From Paraglomus occultum (Eukaryota; Glomeromycota; Glomeromycetes; Paraglomerales; Paraglomeraceae), in assembly GCA_910592205.1 (NCBI GenBank), contig CAJVPJ010000753.1, positions 1-17,486 on the forward strand: a stretch of DNA of 17,486 bases, written 5' to 3'. The position numbers and the translations under genes were made by a program. Positions within the stretch are counted from its first letter, which is position 1. The number at the start of each line of letters is the position of its first letter. Shown here one piece after another: positions 1 through 6,733 of the stretch. The notes below the pieces were generated by a model. That model did no database searches and was not told where the DNA came from. It saw only the letters and a program-made list of their open reading frames with translations.

Positions 1-80
1 GATGTTTCTTTACGGAGTTATGCATGATCAACGAAAATTTTAAGGGGTGGTCGGAGACTTTTGGTCACCCACTGTACTCC

Positions 81-220
81 AACTTTGAAACCTTTCAACC
101 CAACGTTGAGGCGTTTTATGACAAACCAGCCAGTAACTTTGTAAAGCATGTCGCGATAAACATACTTACTGGCTGATTTTCTAAAAAGACGCCTCTACGC
201 TGAGCTGAAAGATTTTAAAG
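81..220. repeat. Imperfect inverted repeat (foldback), about 55-base arms
   Basis: The arm at 81-136 pairs with the arm at 166-220 around a loop of about 29 bases. The innermost 10 bases match perfectly (CAGCCAGTAA at 127-136 against TTACTGGCTG at 166-175). Further out, GAGGCGT pairs with ACGCCTC, and weaker pairing follows, roughly 75 percent by eye with small gaps. No ORF lies in it. It may be a worn miniature inverted-repeat element or a structured RNA; the sequence does not decide which. It lies outside the duplicated Sel1 segment. Confidence 0.6.
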
Positions 221-614
221 ACAGGTGGTTTTATTGTCGAGTATAGAGTTGGTGCACCATAATAAAAGAGATGATAAGCTTTTTAACAAATCTGAAATTG
301 TTTCATAATTGTTGAGTTACACCATTTTTTCTGAAGGCAATTATTTTCGTTACACACTGTATATTGATTTAAAATATACACTTTAATAAAAAAATCAATT
401 GTCACCCTTCAACGTTTTCAAATCCAAAATATCAGCTCAATATTGATTATGATATCTAAACCGCTGGCACAATTTTCAGTTACCATATAATAGTAACGGT
501 AGCAGTAATAGTATGCTAGCTTAAACAGAGTTTTAACTATTTTTTTAGCATACCAACCTTTTACAAAACAATTATAGCCTAACAGTAACGGTTGATTGTA
601 AACAACATATAACC

Positions 615-620
615 TTTATT
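615..620 (-). terminator. Possible polyadenylation signal of the left Sel1 gene
   Basis: AATAAA on the minus strand, about 250 bases past the Sel1 stop codon. The same hexamer is kept at the matching place in the right copy (4333-4338). The distance is long and the region is AT-rich, so this is only a candidate. Confidence 0.3.
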
Positions 621-869
621 AGCAATGCTAAAATACTAATACATTATAGAAGCAGATTATCCGAATGAGACTAATAAATATAAATCAATAAAATCTACTA
701 CTATTAGTATTAGCCAGAAATAAGATACAAAAAAATCAAGAATATATAATCAAATTTAGACAAGTATAATTAATAAAAAACACAAGCTACCATTAAAGAT
801 AAAACAACAAATTCAGTGACAAACGATTGGATAGATTTCTAAAACTTTATATATCTGCATTTTGTTACA

Positions 870-2489
870 CTACAACAAAAACAGCTTTTTACGCCTTTTT
901 TCTTTTTGTATCACTTTTAAGGAATTCTTTGCAATAGTATTTCCTTGTTCAGCAGCTTTTTTGTACAACTCTGCTGCCTTTTGTTCATCTTTTTCAACTC
1001 CAATCCCAAACTGATAGCAATAGCCAAGATTATATTGTGCATTAGCATTTTCTTGTTCAGCAGCTTCTGTATACAGTTCTACTGCCACATGTTCATCTTT
1101 TCCAAGTCCAATTCCAAACTGATGACACCAACCAAGATTATTTTGTGCACAAGCATTTCCTTGCTCAACAGCTTTGGTATACAATTCTAGTGTTTTTTGA
1201 ATATTTTTTTCAATTCCAATCCCGAGCTGGTAGCAGCAACCAAGATTATATTGTGCCATGGAATTTCCATGTTCAGCAGCCTTTTTATACAATTCAACTG
1301 CCTTTTGTTCATCTTTATCCACCCCACTTCCAAACTGATAACAATAACCAAGATTATTTTGTGCAAAAGCCTTTATATATTCAATTCCTTGCTCAACTGC
1401 AAGTATTCCTTGTCCAACTACCCCTTGACTAATCGCATTTCTGTACAGTTCTACTGCCTTTTGTTCATCTTTGTCCACTCCAATTCCATACTGATAGCAA
1501 TAACCAAGATTATTTTGTGCCATGACATATCCCTTGTTAACTGCCTTTTTATATAGTTCAACTGCCTTTAGTCTGTCTTCATTGACTCCTATTCCAAATT
1601 GATAACACCAGCCAAGGCTGTTTTGTCCCTTAGCATATTCTTGGTCAGCAGCTTTTTGATACCATTCAACTGCCTTCTGATCATCTTTTTCCACTCCAAA
1701 TCCATTTTTATAACAGCAACCAAGATTAAATTGTGCTTGAGCATATCCTTTTTCAGCAGCTTTTTGATACCATTCGACTGCCCTTCGTTTACTTTTTTCT
1801 ACTCCAGTTCCAAAAGAATAACAGTCACCAAGATTAAATTGTGCTTGAGCATTACCATGTTCAGCTGCTTTTTGATACCATTCAACTGCACTTCGTTCAT
1901 CTTTTTCTACTCCAGTTCCAAAGTAATAACACCAACCAAGATTAAATTGTGCATTAGCATTACCTTGTTCAGCAGCTTTTTGGTACCATTCAACAGCCCT
2001 CAATTTATCTTTTTTTACTCCAATTCCAAAAGAATAGCAGTAACCAAGATCACATTGTGCATTAGCATATCCTTGTTCAGCAGCTTTTTGATACCATTCA
2101 ACTGCCTTTTGTTTATCTTTTTCTACTCCAATTCCAAAAAAATAACAGCCACCAAGATTTAATTCTGCTTTTGCATATCCTTGGTCAGCTGCTTTTTGAT
2201 ACCATTCAACTGCGCTTCGTTCATCTTTTTCTACTCCGATTCCAAAAAAATAACAGCCACCAAGATTTAATTCTGCTTTTGCATATCTTTGTTCAGCAGC
2301 TTTTTTATACCACTCAACTGCCTTTCGTTCATCTTTTTCTACTCCAGTTCCATTGGCATAGCACATACCAAGATTACATTGTGCTTGAGCATTTCCTTGT
2401 TCAGCAGCTTTTTGATACCATTCAATTGCCTTTTGTTCATCTTTTTCTACTTCAATTCCACAATGACTGAGACTAGCTTTTAGATCCAT
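870..2489 (-). CDS. Sel1-like repeat protein, intact copy (539 aa)
   Basis: An uninterrupted ORF made almost entirely of 36-residue Sel1-like repeats, a TPR relative that folds into an alpha-helical solenoid and usually scaffolds protein complexes. After a half repeat (residues 1-33) there are 13 full units and a partial one. The consensus is A[27 protein letters not shown]. Every unit carries Cys or a CY/CH pair where Sel1 proteins more often have Leu-Tyr or Met-Tyr. Unit 9 carries a 16-residue insertion ([17 protein letters not shown] region). No signal peptide, membrane segment or catalytic domain is visible, so it is probably cytosolic. The C terminus is basic (KEKRRKK) and ends LFLL. The start ATG sits in AAACATGG and is kept in the paralogue. 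Partner and pathway are unknown. The family call is firm; function is not inferable. Confidence 0.93.
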   Translation of the reverse strand: MDLKASLSHCGIEVEKDEQKAIEWYQKAAEQGNAQAQCNLGMCYANGTGVEKDERKAVEWYKKAAEQRYAKAELNLGGCYFFGIGVEKDERSAVEWYQKAADQGYAKAELNLGGCYFFGIGVEKDKQKAVEWYQKAAEQGYANAQCDLGYCYSFGIGVKKDKLRAVEWYQKAAEQGNANAQFNLGWCYYFGTGVEKDERSAVEWYQKAAEHGNAQAQFNLGDCYSFGTGVEKSKRRAVEWYQKAAEKGYAQAQFNLGCCYKNGFGVEKDDQKAVEWYQKAADQEYAKGQNSLGWCYQFGIGVNEDRLKAVELYKKAVNKGYVMAQNNLGYCYQYGIGVDKDEQKAVELYRNAISQGVVGQGILAVEQGIEYIKAFAQNNLGYCYQFGSGVDKDEQKAVELYKKAAEHGNSMAQYNLGCCYQLGIGIEKNIQKTLELYTKAVEQGNACAQNNLGWCHQFGIGLGKDEHVAVELYTEAAEQENANAQYNLGYCYQFGIGVEKDEQKAAELYKKAAEQGNTIAKNSLKVIQKEKRRKKLFLL

Positions 2490-2525
2490 GTTTACTTGTT
2501 GCTATCTATCGTATTCTCTTTTACT

Positions 2526-2795
2526 TTATTATTAAATGGTATGTCATACATATCACATATCTTAATCCGATTGTTGTTGATGCGCTTCATTGTGATATTA
2601 CCTCTTTTGGTAATTCATTAAAAATCATCAGAATGTTACTCCGCATTCTACATTGGCAAGAGTTCTGTTCAAACAATCAGACCCCTTGGCTTTATGGAAA
2701 ATAATATCTGTGAGTGCAATGAGTATACAAGCAAACTTCTGATATAGTAAACTTGGTATTATAGTCAAAAAACCTCGGATACAAAGACAATATTA
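2526..2795 (-). pseudogene. Broken counterpart of the 89-aa ORF at 6240-6509
   Basis: Aligns along its length with the short minus-strand ORF upstream of the right Sel1 gene. Here the start ATG is changed to ATA, about 10 bases are inserted near 2720-2730, and at least three single-base losses follow, so no frame stays open. It shows either that the ORF was a gene lost on this side, or that the intact frame in the other copy is a chance opening. Confidence 0.4.
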
Positions 2796-2826
2796 TTAAT
2801 ATGATATTAAACTTTTCCTCGATAAA

Positions 2827-3030
2827 ATGAAGTTGTATCACCTGACAAATTTTGACCAATCATATACGAACATTTGTCAAAGAACGCCTCGAGCGTTTCA
2901 GACATGTTTATTCACAAACCCGAATTTTAGAGAGTGATATATCGAGTGATTAAAGTATCGAAGTACAAAGTGAGCGACAATACATATTGACGGGCTCTTC
3001 ACACCTCAAAGCGGGATAACTAAACGTTAG
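2827..3030 (+). pseudogene. Broken counterpart of the 64-aa ORF at 6539-6733
   Basis: It starts ATGAAGTTGTATCACCT, matching the plus-strand ORF of the right copy, and keeps the FQTC..TNPNFR stretch. A 2-base loss, a loss of about 10 bases near 2890, a 2-base gain near 2937 and a larger insertion near 2990-3010 break the frame. The final TAG at 3028-3030 lines up with the stop of the intact copy. Confidence 0.4.
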
Positions 3031-3183
3031 CAAGTGGGGCGGGTGGACGCTTTATTAATCCGAACTTATAATCCAACATTCCTCTGTTTCCATCCACACT
3101 ACTAACAATCCCCATTTCTATTGTTTGCCTTCATGCATTATTTTTAATCAGTTGTTACCCGATCCATTATACAATTTTAAACA

Positions 3184-3258
3184 GACTCTCTCCTCAGCGG
3201 ATGCTCGCACTTCCATCGATCCAGCCATTGATGGAGTGTACGACGCTGAGAGACAACT
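3184..3258. repeat. Short imperfect hairpin
   Basis: CTCAGCG at 3193-3199 pairs with CGCTGAG at 3244-3250. An inner pairing joins TCCATCGAT (3212-3220) to ATTGATGGA (3227-3235) with one mismatch. CTCTC/GAGAG extends the outer stem. The sequence is somewhat GC-richer than its surroundings. Origin unknown. Confidence 0.45.
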
Positions 3259-3726
3259 ATGGTGCCTCGTGAAGGAATCTGGCTTAGGTGAAATGTTTTT
3301 TCTTAAGGAAGTTGAAGAGAGAATGGTAGGAAGGAGATAGTTGACGTCCCATTGAGAAAAGTAGAGGATTGAATGTAATAACCAGATTATTCTAATAGGA
3401 TCATTGGCAAATAGCCAGATTATTTCACATATAATGGTCATTAGCTACTAGCCAAAATTGTATTAACATCCCGATCTCATTGACGGTAATCGTCACTGTT
3501 CTACAAGACCATGTAGAATGACCGATATCTGTGTTGTATTAATCATTGATATTTCTTTATGGAACGTTTAATGCGCACTCTTATGTTATTTGTTATAGTT
3601 TGTTATTATTAAAGACGAATAAACAACTATTTTTTTAATCCTTCATGTGTTTAGAATAACTACATCAAATTATTGTTATTAAAAGAAGCATCATCGCTGT
3701 GCAGTGTATGATAATCAGAAACGTTT

Positions 3727-3864
3727 ATGGATTATCACATCGCAAAAATCAAAATGGGTCAACTCTTAGAAAGAGTACAACAGGAACACGTTAATCTACT
3801 TCGACTCGACTGGCGTGCGTTCGAACAAAAATATCACTTACTAAAAGCAAGAGTTAAATTCTAA
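3727..3864 (+). CDS. Possible 45-aa helical small protein or exon
   Basis: An ATG-to-TAA ORF rich in charged and aliphatic residues (for example MGQLLERVQQEHVNLL), with the spacing of an amphipathic or coiled-coil helix. The start has G at +4. No signal peptide or known motif is present, and there is no second copy in the window to test conservation. At this base composition ORFs of this length occur by chance, so the protein-like look is the only support. It could also be an exon of a larger gene. Confidence 0.2.
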   Translation: MDYHIAKIKMGQLLERVQQEHVNLLRLDWRAFEQKYHLLKARVKF

Positions 3865-4207
3865 ACTTTGCAAGTTTGTAATTAATTTATTTTATGTTAC
3901 AGAGTAGTTCTGAATAAGAAAAACCAAAATTAATCGAGTTTTAGGGGAGTCGCGTATTACGTTTCACTTAACTTGCACTATTGATCACATCAAATTTGCA
4001 GGTTAGTATTAGCATATATTGTCAGACGTATAACGTCTTGAATTGCAGTTTCGCATATACTGTATAATATATATTAATTTAAAAATATACGCTTATAAAA
4101 AAATTAGTCGTCACCCTTTCAACGTTTTCAAACCCGAAATATCAGCTCAATATTGATATATAAACCGCTGGCACAATTTTCGGCTACCATATAATAGTAA
4201 TGGTAAC

Positions 4208-4253
4208 AGTAATAGTAATAGTAATAGTAATAGTAATAGTAATAGTAATAGTA
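4208..4253. repeat. AGTAAT hexanucleotide microsatellite
   Basis: About seven and a half tandem AGTAAT units. The matching place in the left copy (near 500-515) has only one to two units, so the tract expanded or shrank after the duplication. Confidence 0.9.
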
Positions 4254-4584
4254 AGCTAGCTTAAACAGAGTTTTTTAGCATACCAACATTTACAGCCTAA
4301 CAATAATGGTTGATTGTAAACAACATATAATCTTTATTAGCAATACAAAATTTGCTGAACTTTTCTAATACTATGCATTATAGAAGCAGATTATCCAAGT
4401 GAGACTAATAAACCAATAAAATCTACTATTATTAACATTAGCCAGAATAAGATACACAAAGATCAAGAGATATCTAATCAAATTTAATCAATAAAAAACA
4501 TAAGCTACCATTAAAGATAAACAACAATTCAGTGACAAACGATTGGATAGATTCTAAAACTTTATATATCTGCATTTTGTTACA

Positions 4585-6203
4585 CTACAACAAAAACAGC
4601 TTTTTATGCCTTTTTCCTTTTTGCATCTCTTGTACGGAATTCTTTGCAATAGTATTTCCTTGTTTAGCAGCTTTTCTGTACAATTCTGCTGCCTTTTGTT
4701 CATCTTTTTCAACTCTAATCCCAAAATGATAGCAATAGCCAAGATTATGTTGTGCATTAGCATTTTCTTGTTCAGCAGCTTCTGTGTACAGTTCTACTGC
4801 CACCTGTTCATCTTTTCCAAGTCCAATTCCAAATTGATAACACCAATATTGTTTTGTGCATCAACATTTCCTTGCTCAACAGCTTTGGTATACAATTCTA
4901 GTGCTTTTTGAAGATTTTTTCAATTCCAATCCCGAGTTGGTAGCAGCAACCAAGATTATATTGTGCCATGGAATTTCCTTGTTCAGCCGCCTTTTTATAC
5001 AATTCAACTGCCTTTTGTTCATCTTTATCCACCCCACTTCCAAACTGATAACAATAACCAAGATTATTTTGTGCAAAAGCCTTTATATATTCATTCAATT
5101 CCTTGCTCAACTGCAAGTATTCCTTGTCCAACTACCCCTTGACTAATTGCATTTCTGTACAGTTCTACTGCCTTTTGTTCATCTTTGTCCACTCCAATTC
5201 CATGCTGATAGCAATAACCAAGACTATTTTGTGCCATGGCATATCCATTGTTAATTGCCTTGTTATATAGTTCAACTGCCTTTTGTCTGTCTTCATTGAC
5301 TCCTATTCCAAATTGATAACACCAGCCAAGGCTATTTTGTCCCTTAGAAATTCCTTGGTCAGCAGCTTTTTGATACCATTCAACTGCCTTCTGATTATCT
5401 TTTTCTACTCCAGTTCCCTTGGTATAACACACACCAAGATCATTTTGTGCATTAGCATATCCTTGTTCAGCAGCTTTTTGATACCATTCAACTGCCCTTT
5501 GTTCATCTTTTTCTACTCCAGTTCCATGCCTATAACACACACCAAGATTATTTTGTGCTTTTGCATATCCTTGTTCGGCAGCTTTTTGATACCATTCGAC
5601 TGCCCTTTGTTCATCTTTTTCTACTCCAGTTCCATGCTTATAACACACACCAAGATCATATTGTGCTTGAGCAAGCCCTTGTTCAGCAGCTTTTTGATAC
5701 CATTCAACTGCCTTTTGTTCATCTTTTTCTACTCCAGTTTCATATTGATAACACCAACCAAGATTGTATTGTGCTTTTGCATATCCTTGTTCAGCTGCTT
5801 TTTGATATAATTCTACTGCCCTTTGTTCATCTTTTTCTACTCCAGTTCCATGCCAATAACACCAACCAAGATTATATTGTGCGCCAGCAATTTCTTGTTC
5901 AGCAGCTTCTTGATACCATTCAACTGCCTTTTGTTCATCTTTTTCTACTCCTGTTCCATATTGATAACACCAACCAAGATTACATTGTGCTCGAGCATAT
6001 CCTTTTTCAGCAGCTTTTTGATACCATTCAACTGCCTTTTGATCATCTTTTTCTACTCCAGTTCCACATTGATAACACCAACCAAGATTACATTGTGCTT
6101 GAGCATCTCCTTGTTCAGCAGCTTTTTGATACCATTCAACTGCCTTTTGATCATCTTTATCAACTTCAATTCCACAATGACTGAGACTAGCTTTTAGAGC
6201 CAT
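4585..6203 (-). pseudogene. Sel1-like repeat gene, right copy, frameshifted in its last third
   Basis: Full-length paralogue of the intact gene at 870-2489: the same half repeat, 13 units and basic tail. Units 1 to 9 are open from the ATG at 6203 (370 codons). An extra ATTC at 5091-5096 (tandem duplication of ATTC relative to the left copy) then shifts the frame and ends translation inside the unit-9 insertion. Two more indels follow: one T fewer in the run at 4915-4920 (six against seven), and a 4-base deletion near 4846. The fragments 4898-5131 and 4585-4803 are the remains in shifted frames. If the indels are real, the gene makes a 370-residue protein with about nine repeats or nothing. 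If they are assembly errors, it is a second intact gene. Units 1-7 differ from the left copy mainly at the variable positions of helix A. Confidence 0.85.
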
Positions 6204-6239
6204 GTTTACTTGTTGCTATTTATCGTATTCTCTTTATTA

Positions 6240-6509
6240 TTATGTAGAATTAACTATTATGTCATACATATCACATATCTTAATCCGATTGTTGTTGATG
6301 CGCTTCATTGTGATACTACCTCTTTTTGGTAATTCATTGAAAATCATCGAAAATGCTACTCTGCATTCTACATTGGCAAGAGCTCTGTTCCAAACGATCA
6401 GACCCCTTGGCTTTATGGAAAAGATAATATCTGTGAGTGCAAAGCGAACTTCTGATATAGCAAACTTGGCATTATAGTCAAGAATCCTCTGATACAAAGA
6501 CAGTATCAT
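6240..6509 (-). CDS. Unrecognised 89-aa ORF just upstream of the right Sel1 gene
   Basis: An open ATG-to-TAA frame on the same strand as the Sel1 gene, ending 36 bases before its start codon. It has a mixed, protein-like composition with basic patches (ELPKRGSITMKRINNNRIK). No signal peptide, membrane helix or family motif was recognised. It could be a small gene, an upstream ORF in the Sel1 leader, or a 5' exon remnant. The left copy of the same DNA is frameshifted and lacks the ATG, which weakens the case for selection on both copies. Confidence 0.3.
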   Translation of the reverse strand: MILSLYQRILDYNAKFAISEVRFALTDIIFSIKPRGLIVWNRALANVECRVAFSMIFNELPKRGSITMKRINNNRIKICDMYDIIVNST

Positions 6510-6538
6510 TAATTAATATTAAACTTTTCCTCGATAAA

Positions 6539-6733
6539 ATGGAGTTGTATCACCTAATAAATTTTGATACCGATATAATACAAACATTTGTCAAAGAACG
6601 CTTCGGAGAAAACGGTGCGTTTCAGACATGTCTGCTCACAAACCCGAATTTTAGAAAGTTACATCGAGTGATTAAAGTATTGAAGTACAATATGAGCGAT
6701 GATTACATATTTCGCGAGATAACTAAACGCTAG
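6539..6733 (+). CDS. Unrecognised 64-aa ORF, divergent from the 89-aa ORF
   Basis: ATG-to-TAG frame starting 29 bases from the start of the divergent minus-strand ORF. The sequence looks protein-like (FQTCLLTNPNFRKLHRVIKV), with no recognised family. A gap of 29 bases is too short for two ordinary eukaryotic promoters, so the pair is either virus- or element-derived compact coding DNA or not expressed as two genes. The left copy is broken. Confidence 0.3.
   Translation: MELYHLINFDTDIIQTFVKERFGENGAFQTCLLTNPNFRKLHRVIKVLKYNMSDDYIFREITKR

Larger units (their letters stand above)
355..3070. repeat. Left copy of a 2.7-kb direct segmental duplication
   Basis: This segment matches about 4055-6790 in the same orientation, with an offset near 3714. 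Similarity starts near 355 (ACTGTATATTGATTT) and continues through the 3' flank, the Sel1 gene and the upstream short ORFs to about 3070, after which the sequences stop matching. The similarity includes clearly non-coding flanks, so this is a duplication of DNA rather than two independent genes. The edges were judged by eye and may be off by tens of bases. Confidence 0.9.
3071..4054. other. Unduplicated spacer between the two Sel1 segments
   Basis: About 1 kb with no similarity to the flanking copies. It contains a short hairpin and one 45-codon ORF, each listed separately, plus AT-rich DNA. Overlapping ORFs of 71 and 97 codons on opposite strands near 3125-3441 look like chance openings over the hairpin. 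Confidence 0.6.

Noticed and set aside
945-2483. Long plus-strand ORFs opposite the left Sel1 gene, up to 187 codons, with repeated hydrophobic segments
   Set aside because: They are the antisense of a periodic gene: the 36-codon repeat keeps the complementary frames open. The translations only mirror the Sel1 repeat and are rich in Phe, Ile and Ser.
3125-3441. Opposed ORFs of 71 and 97 codons in the spacer
   Set aside because: They overlap each other over a hairpin and show no family features.
4606-6197. Plus-strand ORFs opposite the right Sel1 gene, up to 209 codons, looking like membrane or repeat proteins
   Set aside because: Same antisense effect of the repeat. No independent start context or splice evidence.
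870-6203. Bacterial origin or bacterial contig because of the Sel1 repeats
   Set aside because: Sel1 repeats are common in bacteria, but neighbouring genes with spliceosomal introns, TATA boxes and AATAAA signals, together with long non-coding DNA, make a eukaryotic genome far more likely. Past transfer of the Sel1 family is not excluded.
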